Positions 8,589-18,861 of a DNA stretch of 64,000 bases are shown piece by piece (the stretch's first letter is position 1; each line of letters starts with the position of its first letter). Made by a program: the position numbers and the translations under genes. This stretch comes from Aureimonas frigidaquae (lineage in GTDB: Bacteria > Pseudomonadota > Alphaproteobacteria > Rhizobiales > Rhizobiaceae). A model generated the notes under the pieces. It searched no databases and was not told where the DNA came from. It worked only from the letters and a program-made list of their open reading frames with translations. Where the stretch lies: contig NZ_BBWR01000007.1 in NCBI RefSeq assembly GCF_001463905.1, positions 123,962-187,961 of the forward strand. Reading direction: 5' to 3'.

Positions 8589-9788
8589 ATGAGCACGCTT
8601 CCCGTCGATCCCGTCGCCAACCTGTCGGCCCTGATTTCCTGCCCGTCCGTGACGCCGGACGATGCCGGCGCACTGGATGTCCTGGAGGCGCAGTTGCGGC
8701 CCCTGGGGTTCGATGTCGCACGTCCCGTATTTTCCGAGGACGGGACGCCCAGCATCGAGAATCTCTTCGCATGGCGCGGCACGACAGGGCGGCATCTGGC
8801 CTTTGCAGGGCACACCGACGTCGTTCCTCCCGGGCCCCTGTCCGACTGGCGCCATCCGCCCTTTTCAGCAGCCGTCGAGGCGGGGGAATTGTATGGCCGC
8901 GGCGCGGTGGACATGAAAGGCGGCATCGCCTGCTACGTGGCGGCGCTGGCCCGCCTTGCGGCGCGCGGCGCCCTGCCGGAAGGGCGCCTGTCCCTGATCA
9001 TCACGGGCGACGAGGAAGGCCCGGCCGTGAACGGGACCGACAAGCTCCTGGCCTTTGCCGCCGGGCACGGCCACCGCTTCGACGGCTGCATCGTCGGCGA
9101 GCCGACCAATCCGGACCGGATGGGCGATATGATCAAGATCGGCCGGCGCGGCTCCGTAAGCGGCTGGATCACGCTCGAGGGGCGGCAGGGCCACGTCGCC
9201 TATCCGCACCTGGCGGACAATCCGATGCGTGGCGTGCCGGGCGTCCTCGCGGCGCTGATGCACGAGGCGCTGGATGCCGGGACGGAGAATTTTCCGCCGA
9301 GCAATCTGGAGGTTACAGGGGTGGAGACGGACAACCCCTCGACCAACGTCATTCCGGCGCGCACGCGCATCGCCTTCAACATCCGCCACAACGATCTGTG
9401 GACGGCAGAGACCCTGCGGCAGGCCGTGGCCGAACGCGTGGCGCAGGGCCTGCGCGACGACCAACTGCGGCCGGGCCGCGAGCAGGCCCTGAAGGCGACG
9501 ATCACCTGGCGCGACAGGCCGGCCGATGCCTTCCTGACGCGGGACGACCGGCTCGTCGCCACCCTGTCCGGCGCGGTGCATGCGGTCACGGGCCGCACGC
9601 CCGTCCTGTCCACCTCCGGCGGGACATCCGATGCCCGGTTCATAAAGAATTACTGTCCGGTGGTTGAATTCGGCCTCGTGGGACAGACAATGCATATGAG
9701 CAACGAACGTGTTGCGCTTTCAGATCTCGAAACGCTGACGGCCATCTATGAAACCTTCCTTTCCCGCTGGTTCGCCGCCGACGCCTGA
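8589..9788 (+). CDS. dapE: Succinyl-diaminopimelate desuccinylase
   Basis: Removes succinate from N-succinyl-LL-diaminopimelate in lysine and peptidoglycan precursor synthesis. It is a dinuclear zinc M20 peptidase fold: GHTDVVPPG carries metal-ligand H75 and D77, and GDEEGPAVNGT carries the catalytic Glu pair. SGGTSDARFI and GLVGQTMHMSNE carry C-terminal ligands. The ATG at 8589 gives 399 residues, near the family norm. The partner dapD lies at about 25 kb. The next gene starts 25 bases downstream. Confidence 0.95.
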   Translation: MSTLPVDPVANLSALISCPSVTPDDAGALDVLEAQLRPLGFDVARPVFSEDGTPSIENLFAWRGTTGRHLAFAGHTDVVPPGPLSDWRHPPFSAAVEAGELYGRGAVDMKGGIACYVAALARLAARGALPEGRLSLIITGDEEGPAVNGTDKLLAFAAGHGHRFDGCIVGEPTNPDRMGDMIKIGRRGSVSGWITLEGRQGHVAYPHLADNPMRGVPGVLAALMHEALDAGTENFPPSNLEVTGVETDNPSTNVIPARTRIAFNIRHNDLWTAETLRQAVAERVAQGLRDDQLRPGREQALKATITWRDRPADAFLTRDDRLVATLSGAVHAVTGRTPVLSTSGGTSDARFIKNYCPVVEFGLVGQTMHMSNERVALSDLETLTAIYETFLSRWFAADA

Positions 9789-9813
9789 ATTCCTCCCCAG
9801 CCTGCCCCAGCTC

Positions 9814-10380
9814 ATGCGCTACTTCACGGGCGTCCTGCGTTTGATGGCCGGCCGCCGGGACGGGTTGCAGAGGCTAGACATATCGCCAGACGGGTTCTGG
9901 TCCTCCTTCGGCGCCATCGTGGTGGCGCTGCCGCCCATGGCCCTGTCCTGGATCGAATACGAGTTCGTCGAACGGGAATGGCCCTTCGGAGCCTCGACCT
10001 TCTCGACCTATGGTGCGCATGCCTTGAGCGACCTGACCGCCTGGCTGCTGCCGCTCCTGATTCTCATGCTCGTGGCGCCGCGCATCGGGCTGCGGCGCAA
10101 GGTCGGCCCCATCATCGTCGCCCTGAACTGGACGGGGGCGCTCCTGGCCTGGGCCCTGGTGCCGCTATGGTTCCTGATGATCGTGACGGGCGGCAGCGGC
10201 TTTGCCATTCTGCTTCTGTTCCTGGCAAGCCTGGCCACGCTGTTCCTGACCTGGCGCGTGGTCAGCCTGGCGGGGGACTGCGATCCCCTGGCCGCGGCCG
10301 GAATCGTGGCGCTGATGGTGGTGACATCCGTCATGGCGCCCGTCGCGGTGGTGGACATGACGGGCATCGCGCTTCTGTAA
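9814..10380 (+). CDS. Uncharacterised integral membrane protein
   Basis: Hydrophobic protein of about 188 residues with roughly four to five predicted membrane segments, beginning around FWSSFGAIVVALPPMAL. I recognise no catalytic motif. The start at ATG 9814 (MRYFTGVLRLMAG) avoids overlap with dapE; a start at 9748 would overlap it. Genes of this kind lie between dapE and truA in several rhizobia, as far as I recall. Function unknown. Confidence 0.75.
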   Translation: MRYFTGVLRLMAGRRDGLQRLDISPDGFWSSFGAIVVALPPMALSWIEYEFVEREWPFGASTFSTYGAHALSDLTAWLLPLLILMLVAPRIGLRRKVGPIIVALNWTGALLAWALVPLWFLMIVTGGSGFAILLLFLASLATLFLTWRVVSLAGDCDPLAAAGIVALMVVTSVMAPVAVVDMTGIALL

Positions 10381-10388
10381 GGTGAAGC

Positions 10389-11135
10389 TCAAGCGTAGTC
10401 GACGCGCGCCAGATAGAGCCCGTCCGGCGGCGCAACCGGCCCGCACCGCTTGCGGTCGCGCGCTTCCAGCGCATCCACGAGCATGTCGGCGCTCCACCGC
10501 TCTTCGCCCACCAGCTTCAGCGAGCCGACGAGCGAGCGGATCTGGTTGTGCAGGAAGGACTGCGCCGATGCGTGGACATGGACCTCGTCCCCGGGGGCGC
10601 GCACCACGTCCAGCCGTTCGAGGGTGCGGATCGAGCTCTTCGCCTGGCAGTGCGTGGAGCGGAAGGTGTTGAAGTCATGCGTGCCGAGGAGCCGCTTGGC
10701 CGCCCGGTCCATGCCCTCGACATCCAGCGGCTTCCAGACCCACCAGACGCGCCCCTTCAGAACGGTCGGTGGCGGGCGGCGGTTGAGGATACGGTAGAGA
10801 TAGTGCCGCTTGCGCGCCGAAAACCGTGCATCGAACGAATCGGCGACGCGCTCGACGCCAAGGATGGCGACGCCGCCTTCCTCACGCAAACGGGCGTTCA
10901 GGGCATCCCTGACCGTATCGGCGCGCCATTCACGCGGTATGTCCACATGCGCGACCTGCCCCGTCGCATGCACGCCGGCATCCGTGCGGCCTGCGCCGAA
11001 GAGGGTCAGATCTTGCCCGCTGAACGCCTTCAGCGCGATTTCCACCGTCTCCTGAACCGACATGCCGTTTTTCTGGCGCTGCCAGCCCACATAGGCGGTT
11101 CCGTCATATTCGATGGTGAGCTTGTATCGCGGCAT
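10389..11135 (-). CDS. truA: tRNA pseudouridine(38-40) synthase TruA
   Basis: Converts uridines 38-40 in the tRNA anticodon arm to pseudouridine. The catalytic Asp52 is in [14 protein letters not shown], and the conserved RHYLYRI and [11 protein letters not shown] segments are present. It is 248 residues from ATG 11135. That ATG overlaps the fmt stop by one base (TGATG), which argues for translational coupling in the def-fmt-truA operon. Confidence 0.96.
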   Translation of the reverse strand: MPRYKLTIEYDGTAYVGWQRQKNGMSVQETVEIALKAFSGQDLTLFGAGRTDAGVHATGQVAHVDIPREWRADTVRDALNARLREEGGVAILGVERVADSFDARFSARKRHYLYRILNRRPPPTVLKGRVWWVWKPLDVEGMDRAAKRLLGTHDFNTFRSTHCQAKSSIRTLERLDVVRAPGDEVHVHASAQSFLHNQIRSLVGSLKLVGEERWSADMLVDALEARDRKRCGPVAPPDGLYLARVDYA

Positions 11136-12079
11136 CAGCTCAGCCGCGTTCCAGGCCTGAGCGGCTGCCCGCGCAGGAAGTCCTGCGCGGGCAGGGGGCG
11201 GCCCCCCTGGCGTTGCAGTTCCAGGATGCGGACGGCACCCTCGCCGCAGGCGATGGTGAGGCGATCGTCGAGGAGCGTGCCGGGCGCGCCGCTGCCTTGC
11301 GCCGGCTCGGCGCGCAGGAATTTCAGCCTGTCGACGTCCGGCCCCACCTCGGCCCACGCGCCGGGAAAGGGCGAGAAGGCGTTGATGCGCCGGGCGACGC
11401 TGCGCCCCGATGCGGTGAAGTCGAGCCGTGCCTCCGACTTGTCGATCTTGCGCGCATAGACCGGCTCGCGCCCCGTGCGGGCAGCGATCTGCGATTGTGT
11501 CTCGAAGGCAAGATCGCCCTGTTCCAGGAGCGCCAGGGCCTCGACCATGGCATCGGCCGTCTGCTGCGCCAGCGCGTCATGCAGCATGCCGGCCGTGTCG
11601 GTCTCCTGGATCGGGAGGGTGCGCGTCACGCCGACGGGCCCGGTGTCGAGGCCTGCTTCCATGCGCATGATCATGACGCCCGTCTGTTCATCGCCGGCCT
11701 CGATGGCGCGCTGGATGGGGGCGGCGCCCCGCCACCGGGGCAGAAGAGAGGCGTGGCCGTTCAGCGCGCCATAGCGCGGCGCGTCGAGCACGGGCTGCGG
11801 CAGGAGAAGGCCGTAGGCCACCACCACGGCTACATCCGCCTGCAGGGCGGCAAAGGCCTGCTGCTCGTCCTGGCCGCGCAGGCGTGTGGGGCTGCGCACG
11901 GGAATGCCGAGCGCCTGCGCCGTGCGCTGGACGGGGGAGGGGCGCTCCGCCATGCCGCGCCCGGCCGGGCGCGGCGGCTGGGTATAGACGCATGTCAGCG
12001 CATGGCCGGCTGCGTGCAGCGCCGTCAGGGTCGGCACGGAGAAGTCCGGCGTTCCCATGAAGATCACGGACAGGGCCAT
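11135..12079 (-). CDS. fmt: Methionyl-tRNA formyltransferase
   Basis: Formylates initiator Met-tRNA using 10-formyl-THF. The 314-residue protein shows the catalytic Asn-His region [17 protein letters not shown], the MEAGLDTGP motif with the third active-site residue, and a C-terminal OB-like domain (from about residue 205). It lies four bases downstream of def, whose product removes the formyl group again. Confidence 0.96.
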   Translation of the reverse strand: MALSVIFMGTPDFSVPTLTALHAAGHALTCVYTQPPRPAGRGMAERPSPVQRTAQALGIPVRSPTRLRGQDEQQAFAALQADVAVVVAYGLLLPQPVLDAPRYGALNGHASLLPRWRGAAPIQRAIEAGDEQTGVMIMRMEAGLDTGPVGVTRTLPIQETDTAGMLHDALAQQTADAMVEALALLEQGDLAFETQSQIAARTGREPVYARKIDKSEARLDFTASGRSVARRINAFSPFPGAWAEVGPDVDRLKFLRAEPAQGSGAPGTLLDDRLTIACGEGAVRILELQRQGGRPLPAQDFLRGQPLRPGTRLS

Positions 12080-12083
12080 CGGA

Positions 12084-12599
12084 TCAGGCCACGACCCTTT
12101 TGGCCGCCTTGGTGAACTTGCGGATGACCATGTCGCGCTTGAGCTTGGAGATGTGATCGATGAACAGGGTGCCGTTCAGATGGTCGATCTCGTGCTGCAG
12201 GCAGGTGGCGAGGAGCCCATCGGCATCGCGCTCCTGCGTCTTGCCGTCCAGGTCCTGGAAGGAGATACGCAGCCGCGCCGGCCGCTCCACCTCCGCATAA
12301 TACTCGGGGATGGACAGGCAGCCTTCCTCGTAGAGGGAGCGCTCGTCCGAAACGGACAGGATGGTGGGGTTGATGACGACCAGGGGGTTCCTGGGCTCTT
12401 CATCCTTGGCCAGATCGATCACCAGGATGCGCCGCGGCACGCCGATCTGAATGCCGGCAAGGCCGATGCCGGGGGCGTCATACATGGTTTCGAGCATGTC
12501 TGCGGCCAGTTCGCGCACCGCATCGTCGATGCGCTCCACGGGCTCGGAGGTCACGCGCAGAACCGGATCCGGCAGGATGATGAGAGGCTTGATGGTCAT
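12084..12599 (-). CDS. def: Peptide deformylase
   Basis: Fe/Zn metalloenzyme removing the N-formyl group from nascent proteins. All three family motifs are visible in 171 residues: [10 protein letters not shown] (motif 1; the usual 'AAP/AAI' is AGI here), EGCLSIP (metal-ligand Cys) and QHEIDHLNG (metal-ligand His pair and catalytic Glu). First gene of def-fmt-truA; divergent from the secreted protease gene. Confidence 0.96.
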   Translation of the reverse strand: MTIKPLIILPDPVLRVTSEPVERIDDAVRELAADMLETMYDAPGIGLAGIQIGVPRRILVIDLAKDEEPRNPLVVINPTILSVSDERSLYEEGCLSIPEYYAEVERPARLRISFQDLDGKTQERDADGLLATCLQHEIDHLNGTLFIDHISKLKRDMVIRKFTKAAKRVVA

Positions 12600-12757
12600 G
12601 AGCTTCCCTTAGGCGGTGCGTTCGGAACGGTCAATCACGGCGCCGGCCATGGTTAAGCGCCCGGTTCCGACATGTTTAAAATTGCGTGGATCGATTCCGT
12701 CAGAACTGCGTTTCCTTGTCGATTGGATTTTGTCAAGGGCAATGAAGGGGGATATCG

Positions 12758-14278
12758 ATGGGAGCCGGGCTGAAAGCTTTGCTGGCTGGCCTTCTCGTCG
12801 TGGCTGCACCGGGCGCGCTTCATGCTGCGCCGAGCCAAGGTGCCGTCCGTGATTCCGTTGCCGCCGCCTATCAGGACAATACCGACCAGGAGTTCCGGGT
12901 CGGCCTGCAGACGCGCCTCGCCTGGACGGGCGATTATGTCGGCGCCTTCGATGGCCGCATCGGCCCCCGCAGCATGGACGCCATCCGCGCGTTCCAGGCG
13001 CGCAACGGGCAGCCTGCCACCGGCGTCATGGACGAGGCCTTCCTGGATGCGCTCATTGCCCAGAGCGACGAGACCCTGCGCCAGTTCGGCTTTGGCTGGC
13101 AGGACGATTCGCGGACGGGCGCCCGCATCGGCATACCGTACGAAATGGTGCAGGAGATCGGGGCGACCGAAGTCGGCACCATGTGGCGCTCGCCTGACGA
13201 GGCCGTGGAGATCGAGACCGTCCGTTTCGTCAAGGAAGGCTACACGCTCGCCGAGGTGTTCGACATCCTGCGCGCGCCGGTCGATGGCAAGGTCGTCGCC
13301 AACGCACAGATGAAGGGCGATCACTTCGAGATCGAGGGCACGGAAGGCGACCGTCTCTATTCCATCCGGTTCTATGGCCGGGGCGGCGACCTGCGCGGCT
13401 TCTCTGTCGCCTATCCGAAGGCGCTGAAGGACACGATGGCGCCCTATGTTGCGGTGGCAGCGGGCTCTTTCTCTCCCTATGCGACGGAGCCGGCCGGTGC
13501 CGAGCCCGATACGGGCGCGATCGCCGAACTGTCACAGGATCCGCGCTATCGGCTCGCTTTCGCCAATAACGGTATCATGCAGGCGAGCGCCACCGGCGGT
13601 GCCCGCGCCAGCGACGCGCCGTCAGGCCTTGGCGGCTACGATGTGTCGGAAGGGCTCGATTCCTCCGGCTCTGGCTTCGTCGTCTCGCAGGATGGCTGGG
13701 TCCTGACCAACGCGCATGTCGCCAAGAGCTGCCGCAGCGTGTCGGTCGGCACCTTCGGAACGGCAAGCCAGGTGGTCATCGACCCCGATAACGACCTCGC
13801 CTTGGTGAAGGTCGATGCAAAGCTCGACAATCCGCTGCCTATCGCCGCCGGCAAGCCGCGCCTCGGTGAGGATATCCTGGCGCTGGGCTTCCCCCTGCGC
13901 TCGATCCTGGCCGACAGCCTCAATGTCACGCGGGGCAACGTTTCGTCACTCCTGGGGCTGATGAACGATGCAAATTACCTGCAGATTTCCGCTGCGGTGC
14001 AGCCGGGCAATTCCGGCGGGCCGGTCATCGACCTTGCCGGACGCGTCGTCGGTGTGGTCACCGCCAAGCTGAATGCAGTCGCCGTCGCCGATATTACGGG
14101 CGATATCCCGCAGTCGATTAACTTTGCCATTCGCCCGGATGTCGTTACCGACTTCCTGGCCAGGAACAATGTCGACTACCGGGTGGCCGATGCCGATGCG
14201 CAGGCCCTCAGCGTGCCGGACGCGACGGACCGCACGGCACAGTCGGTTCTGCCTATTCTGTGCCTCGGCAATAGCTGA
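12758..14278 (+). CDS. Secreted trypsin-like serine protease with peptidoglycan-binding-like domain
   Basis: A 506-residue exported protein. A signal peptide is predicted at residues 1-24 (cleavage near LHAAPS). A PG_binding_1-like helical repeat follows at about 35-85 (FDGRIGPRSMDAIRAFQ), then a linker domain of unknown type (90-230). A chymotrypsin-fold protease (about 300-480) shows the full triad: H320 in LTNAHV, D346 in DNDLALVKV and S419 in QPGNSGGP. There is no PDZ domain, so it is not a DegP/HtrA in the usual sense. A GAAGGGGG ribosome binding site precedes the ATG. It probably acts in the periplasm at the cell wall; the substrate is unknown. Confidence 0.85.
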   Translation: MGAGLKALLAGLLVVAAPGALHAAPSQGAVRDSVAAAYQDNTDQEFRVGLQTRLAWTGDYVGAFDGRIGPRSMDAIRAFQARNGQPATGVMDEAFLDALIAQSDETLRQFGFGWQDDSRTGARIGIPYEMVQEIGATEVGTMWRSPDEAVEIETVRFVKEGYTLAEVFDILRAPVDGKVVANAQMKGDHFEIEGTEGDRLYSIRFYGRGGDLRGFSVAYPKALKDTMAPYVAVAAGSFSPYATEPAGAEPDTGAIAELSQDPRYRLAFANNGIMQASATGGARASDAPSGLGGYDVSEGLDSSGSGFVVSQDGWVLTNAHVAKSCRSVSVGTFGTASQVVIDPDNDLALVKVDAKLDNPLPIAAGKPRLGEDILALGFPLRSILADSLNVTRGNVSSLLGLMNDANYLQISAAVQPGNSGGPVIDLAGRVVGVVTAKLNAVAVADITGDIPQSINFAIRPDVVTDFLARNNVDYRVADADAQALSVPDATDRTAQSVLPILCLGNS

Positions 14279-14291
14279 TCGCATCGGCGGG

Positions 14292-15770
14292 TCAGTGAAC
14301 GCCCTGCGCTGCCCCGGGCCGATCCTGTGATCCCAGCCGGTCGACGATGGACCGGCTGGCTTCGTTAAGGCCCGTCACGTCGACCTGTGCCCCGTTGCGA
14401 CGGAAGATCGACACGATCCTGTCGAGCGCGGCGACGCTTGAAATGTCAAAGATATGCGCTCGGCTCACATCGATCGTGACGCGATCCAGCCGTTCCGACA
14501 GATCGAAGGCCCCCGCAAAGGCTTGGGCCGAGGCAAAGAAGAGCTGCCCTTCCACCACATAGGTTCGGTGCGTTCCTTCACTGTCGAGAAAGCTCTCGAC
14601 GCCGAAGAGGCGTGAAATCTTGCCCGCGAAGAAAATGCCGGACAGAAGCACACCGCACAGAACGCCGATGGCCAGATTGTGCGTCATCAGAACGCCCGCC
14701 ACCGTGGCGAGCATGACGGTGGTGGACGAAATCGGATAGTGGCGAATATTGACGATCGACGCCCAGTTGAACGTGCCGACCGACACCATGATCATCACCG
14801 CCACGAGGGCGGGCATGGGTATGGCGCTGACGAGATCGCCCAGAACCAGCACCAGGAACAGAAGCAGTGCACCGGCGACGAAGGTGGACAGGCGTCCGCG
14901 CCCGCCGGACTTCACGTTGATCACCGACTGGCCGATCATGGCGCAGCCCGCCATGCCGCCGATAAAGCCGGTGGCCGTGTTGGCGATGCCCTGGCCGATG
15001 CATTCCTGGTTCCGGTCCGATGTCGTATCCGTCATGTCGTCGACGATCTGCGCGGTCATCAGCGATTCCAGAAGGCCGACGATGGCGACCGCGATGGAAT
15101 AGGGGAGGATGATCTGCAGCGTCTCGAAAGTGAGCGGAATATCGGGGATCAGGAAGACCGGCAGGGTCGAGGGAAGTTCGCCCATATCGCCAACCGTGCG
15201 CACGTCGAGGCCGAGCACCATGCAGACGACCGTCAGGACCACGATACAGACGAGCGGCGAGGGGATGGCGCGCGTCAGGCGCGGAAAGAGATACAGGATG
15301 GCAAGGCCGGCAGCGACGAGGACATAGGTGATCGGCGTCACGCCGATGAGCTCGGGTAGCTGCGCCATGAAGATCAGGATGGCGAGCGCGTTGACGAAGC
15401 CGGTGATGACCGAGCGCGAGACGAAGCGCATCAGGTGCCCGAGCTTCAACAGACCGCATCCGATCTGGATCAGGCCGGCCAGGACGGTCGCGGCCAGCAG
15501 GTATTGCAGGCCGTGGTCCCGCACCAGCGTGACCATCAAAACCGCCGTGGCGGCCGTCGCGGCCGAGATCATGCCCGGCCGGCCGCCCGTAAAGGCGATC
15601 AGCACCGCGATGGAAAAGGATGCGTAGAGGCCGATCTTCGGATCGACCCCCGCAATGATGGAAAAGGCGATCGCCTCAGGGATAAGGGCCAGGGCAACGA
15701 CCAGGCCGGACAACAGATCGCCGCGCGGGTTGCAGAACCACTGCGCGCGGTATTCGGACAGGCTCTTCAT
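14292..15770 (-). CDS. SulP-family anion transporter with STAS domain
   Basis: Inner-membrane SLC26/SulP transporter of 492 residues with about 10-12 membrane spans (signature region LVVALALIPEAIAFSIIAGV near the N-terminus). A C-terminal cytoplasmic STAS domain starts near residue 400. The substrate could be sulfate, bicarbonate or another anion; sequence alone does not decide. The ATG at 15770 is preferred over 15818 because SulP homologues begin there. It lies 213 bases downstream of bioZ on the same strand, so cotranscription with the biotin operon is possible but not shown. Confidence 0.88.
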   Translation of the reverse strand: MKSLSEYRAQWFCNPRGDLLSGLVVALALIPEAIAFSIIAGVDPKIGLYASFSIAVLIAFTGGRPGMISAATAATAVLMVTLVRDHGLQYLLAATVLAGLIQIGCGLLKLGHLMRFVSRSVITGFVNALAILIFMAQLPELIGVTPITYVLVAAGLAILYLFPRLTRAIPSPLVCIVVLTVVCMVLGLDVRTVGDMGELPSTLPVFLIPDIPLTFETLQIILPYSIAVAIVGLLESLMTAQIVDDMTDTTSDRNQECIGQGIANTATGFIGGMAGCAMIGQSVINVKSGGRGRLSTFVAGALLLFLVLVLGDLVSAIPMPALVAVMIMVSVGTFNWASIVNIRHYPISSTTVMLATVAGVLMTHNLAIGVLCGVLLSGIFFAGKISRLFGVESFLDSEGTHRTYVVEGQLFFASAQAFAGAFDLSERLDRVTIDVSRAHIFDISSVAALDRIVSIFRRNGAQVDVTGLNEASRSIVDRLGSQDRPGAAQGVH

Positions 15771-15983
15771 GATGGTCTCAAAACGGGTCAAAACCGGGTC
15801 GCACGGGGCAGGACGCAATCCATGCGCTGGCTGGTGGGCGACGGGTTCTGTTGTCCGGCGGATCGGCGGCCGGAAGAGCCACCCGGAGTTTCACCGGGTC
15901 CTGATGGATGCGTCTTCATAGGCGGATGGGCGCGCCTCGGCAAGATGGAATGCAGCCGCGCGGCCGGCATCGGCTATGGTCGA

Positions 15984-16967
15984 TCATATGCCGACGATCA
16001 GCGCACCGCCGGTCAGGCCTGCGCCCGCGGCCGCCAGGAGCAGCGTTTCGCCGGGTCGGAACGGGCGTTCTGCGTGGCTTATCGACAGGGACAGCGGGAT
16101 CGTTGCAGCGGAGGAATTGCCGTATTCGGCAATGGTCCTGACGGTTCGATCCCGGTCCATGCCGAGCGTGTCGCAGACCGCATCGAAGATACGGGCGTTC
16201 GCCTGGTGCGGCACGAAGCGGCTGATGTCCTGCGCAGCCAGTCCGGCGGCGGCGAGCGCGCCTTGCGAAGAGGCCGTCATCATCCGGGCGGCGCGGGTAA
16301 AGACCGCGCGGCCATCGGCAATGGTCATCTGCGTTTGCGCAAGTTCCAGCTCGGGGCCGAAGGGGCGGTTGCTGCCGCCGGCCGGAATCTGGATCAGGTC
16401 ATAGCCGGACCCCTCGGCCGCCATCGATGCGCCGAGGATGCCTTGGCTCGGCCTGTCGGACGGCGAAAGCACCACGGCTCCGGCTGCATCGGCGAACAGG
16501 ACGGCCGTCGCGCGCTCGGCCATGTTGATGCGGCGGCTCAGAATGTTGGCCGCGATGACGAGGGCCGGCTTGTTCTGGAGGCGCACGAAGCCGTCGGCAA
16601 AGGCCAGGGCATAGACGAAGCCGGCGCAGGCTCCGGCAAGGTCGACGGCGCCGGCATTGGCGAGCGCGAGTTTATGGGCGACCAGCGGTGCGCTCGGTGG
16701 CAGGAGATGGTCGGGTGTGGATGTGGCGAGCAGCACGAGGCCGATATGGCTGCGGGGCAGGCCGGATGCTTCCAGCGCCTTATGGCCCGCTTTGGTCGCC
16801 AGTTCGGACAGGGTGTCGCCAGTCTGTGCCCAGTAGCGCGAGCGGATGCCTGTGCGCCGCTCGATCCATCCGGCTTCGAGGTCGAGCATGGCTTCGATCT
16901 CGGCATTTGCCACCTTGCGGCCCGGCACGTGATGGCCGAGGCCTGCGATGCGCACACCCGGCCTCAT
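15984..16967 (-). CDS. bioZ: BioZ, 3-ketoacyl-ACP synthase III-like enzyme for biotin precursor synthesis
   Basis: KAS III (FabH) fold of 327 residues with the full Cys-His-Asn triad: C114 (GACAGFVYA), H254 ([10 protein letters not shown]) and N284 (EYGNSSAAT). Placement as the last gene of bioBFDAZ identifies it as BioZ. In Agrobacterium and Brucella, BioZ makes a pimeloyl-ACP precursor from glutaryl-CoA and malonyl-ACP, replacing BioC-BioH. The ATG at 16967 overlaps the bioA stop as ATGA. An ATG nine bases earlier is an alternative. Confidence 0.9.
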   Translation of the reverse strand: MRPGVRIAGLGHHVPGRKVANAEIEAMLDLEAGWIERRTGIRSRYWAQTGDTLSELATKAGHKALEASGLPRSHIGLVLLATSTPDHLLPPSAPLVAHKLALANAGAVDLAGACAGFVYALAFADGFVRLQNKPALVIAANILSRRINMAERATAVLFADAAGAVVLSPSDRPSQGILGASMAAEGSGYDLIQIPAGGSNRPFGPELELAQTQMTIADGRAVFTRAARMMTASSQGALAAAGLAAQDISRFVPHQANARIFDAVCDTLGMDRDRTVRTIAEYGNSSAATIPLSLSISHAERPFRPGETLLLAAAGAGLTGGALIVGI

Positions 16968-18226
16968 CGGCCGCACGCCAGATCGGCAGCCTCGTCGATC
17001 GCATCATAGAGCCGGTCGAGTTCGGCAGAGGTGATGCAATAGGGCGGCATCACATAGATGACGTTGCCGAGCGGCCGTAGCAGCAGGCCGCGCTCGAGGA
17101 AGAAGGCGCGCAGTGCCGGCCCTGCCTCCGCAAGATATCCCGGCGTGCGCACGCGAAGATCGAGCGCGGCGATGGTGCCGATCCCTCGCACATTCGCAAA
17201 GCGCGGATCGGAAGCAAAACGGCTGAGCCGTTCGGCCTGCCAGCGCGACAGTGCCGACACGCGCTCCGCCACAGGCTCGTCGCGCCAGATCCCGACATTG
17301 GCGACGGCGGCGGCGCAGGCGATCGGGTTCGCCGTGTAGGAACTCGAATGAAAGAAGGTCTTCGCCCGGTCGGTGGAAAGATGGGCTTCGAACACGGCTT
17401 CGGTCGCGAGCGTCGCGGCCAGCGGCAACACCCCGCCGGTCAGGCCCTTGGAGGTGCACAGGATATCCGGCGCAATGCCGGCCTGTTCGCAGGCAAACAG
17501 GGTGCCGGTGCGTCCCCATCCGGTCATCACCTCGTCGGCAATCAGCAGCGTGCCGGTCCGCTCGGTGATGCGCCTAATCTCGGCCAGCACCCATGCCGGG
17601 TAGATCAGCATGCCGCCGGCGCCGAGAACCAGGGGCTCGACGATCACGGCCGCAGCCCTGCCATCGCGGGTCAGCGCCTCGACGTGGTCGAGCGTCTCCT
17701 GCTCGCGTCCCGCGGCGGGAAAGGGGATGGTGTCGACCGCGAACATGAGGGGAGCATAGGCGGCGTTGAAGACGCCGCGGGCACCGACGCTCATCGTCCC
17801 GATCGTGTCGCCATGGTAGCTGTGCTCCATGACGATGATGCGGGAGCGCGGGTCTCCCGTGTTGCGATGGAAACCCAGCGCCATCTTCAATCCCACTTCG
17901 ACGCTGGTCGATCCGCTATCGGACAGGAAGACCCGGTCGAGACCCTGTGGGGCCATCGCGACCAGAGCCGATGCCAGCGTTTCCGCAGGTTCGTGGGTCA
18001 ATCCCGCGAAGATGATCTGGTCCAGCGTTTGCGTTGCCGTGCGGACCGCATCGATGATCCGTGGATATCGGTGGCCATGGGTGATGACCCACCAGGATGA
18101 GATGGCGTCGAGGATGCGCTTCCCGTCCGGCGTCTCGAGATAGGCGCCTTGTGTCCGCCCGATCCTGATCGGCGCCGGTTCGATGGCATGCTGCGTAAAT
18201 GGGTGCCAGAGCGCCGATCGCGTCAT
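16964..18226 (-). CDS. bioA: Adenosylmethionine-8-amino-7-oxononanoate aminotransferase
   Basis: PLP-dependent class III aminotransferase (420 residues) converting 8-amino-7-oxononanoate to 7,8-diaminononanoate with S-adenosylmethionine as amino donor. [10 protein letters not shown] near the N-terminus is the BioA substrate-site signature. [28 protein letters not shown] and the PLP-lysine region TSKGLTGG are intact. The start at 18226 overlaps the bioD stop as ATGA. The frame is open upstream to 18919, but that part is antisense-like noise within bioD. Confidence 0.95.
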   Translation of the reverse strand: MTRSALWHPFTQHAIEPAPIRIGRTQGAYLETPDGKRILDAISSWWVITHGHRYPRIIDAVRTATQTLDQIIFAGLTHEPAETLASALVAMAPQGLDRVFLSDSGSTSVEVGLKMALGFHRNTGDPRSRIIVMEHSYHGDTIGTMSVGARGVFNAAYAPLMFAVDTIPFPAAGREQETLDHVEALTRDGRAAAVIVEPLVLGAGGMLIYPAWVLAEIRRITERTGTLLIADEVMTGWGRTGTLFACEQAGIAPDILCTSKGLTGGVLPLAATLATEAVFEAHLSTDRAKTFFHSSSYTANPIACAAAVANVGIWRDEPVAERVSALSRWQAERLSRFASDPRFANVRGIGTIAALDLRVRTPGYLAEAGPALRAFFLERGLLLRPLGNVIYVMPPYCITSAELDRLYDAIDEAADLACGR

Positions 18227-18861
18227 GGGGTGATCTTTCGAAAATCGGCCGGGTCGAAGTTGGCGCGCATCGCCCGCATCAGCGCTTGCGGCGTCAGCGG
18301 GTCGAGCCGCGGCAGGCGGCCGAGCACGCGCACCGCCCCCATCTCTGCGATCGTGCGCTGCGTATCGGGCATGTCGTGGCCGATGAAGGCCACGCCAAGA
18401 AGCGGAATCGCGCGGCTGCGCAGGGCTTCGATGGACAGAAGCGTGTGATTGATCGTGCCGAGCCCGGTGCGGGCGCACAGGAGAAGGGGGCAAGCCCAGC
18501 GTGCGAAGATGTCGATATAAAGCGTGCGCCGGTTGATCGGCACCATCAGCCCGCCCGCGCCTTCCACGATCAGGGGACGGGATGTCGCCGGCAGGGCAAG
18601 GGTTTGGTCGGCGATCTCGACCATGTCGAGTTCGGCGGCGCGGTGCGGAGACAGAGGCCGTGCCAGGCGCCAGGCCTCCGGCAGGACACGCTCCGGCGAC
18701 AGGCCGGCGAGATGGCGGACGGTGTCGCTGTCGGTCCCGTCTTCGACGCCCGACTGCACCGGCTTCCAGTAGATGCCATCGAGCAGCATGGTCAGACCTG
18801 CTGCCAGGACGGTCTTGCCGATGCCCGTGTCGGTGCCGCTCACGATGATCCTGACCGTCAT
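18223..18861 (-). CDS. bioD: Dethiobiotin synthetase
   Basis: ATP-dependent carboxylation and ring closure of 7,8-diaminononanoate to dethiobiotin. P-loop GTDTGIGKT at the N-terminus, WKPVQSG and EGAGGLMVP are diagnostic. The start at 18861 (MTVRIIVSG) overlaps the bioF stop by ATGA, matching the other junctions of this operon. The ATG at 18870 is less likely. Confidence 0.95.
   Translation of the reverse strand: MTVRIIVSGTDTGIGKTVLAAGLTMLLDGIYWKPVQSGVEDGTDSDTVRHLAGLSPERVLPEAWRLARPLSPHRAAELDMVEIADQTLALPATSRPLIVEGAGGLMVPINRRTLYIDIFARWACPLLLCARTGLGTINHTLLSIEALRSRAIPLLGVAFIGHDMPDTQRTIAEMGAVRVLGRLPRLDPLTPQALMRAMRANFDPADFRKITP

Noticed and set aside
17004..17519. Several open frames inside bioA on the same strand
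   Set aside because: Alternate-frame shadows; bioA is intact in its own frame.
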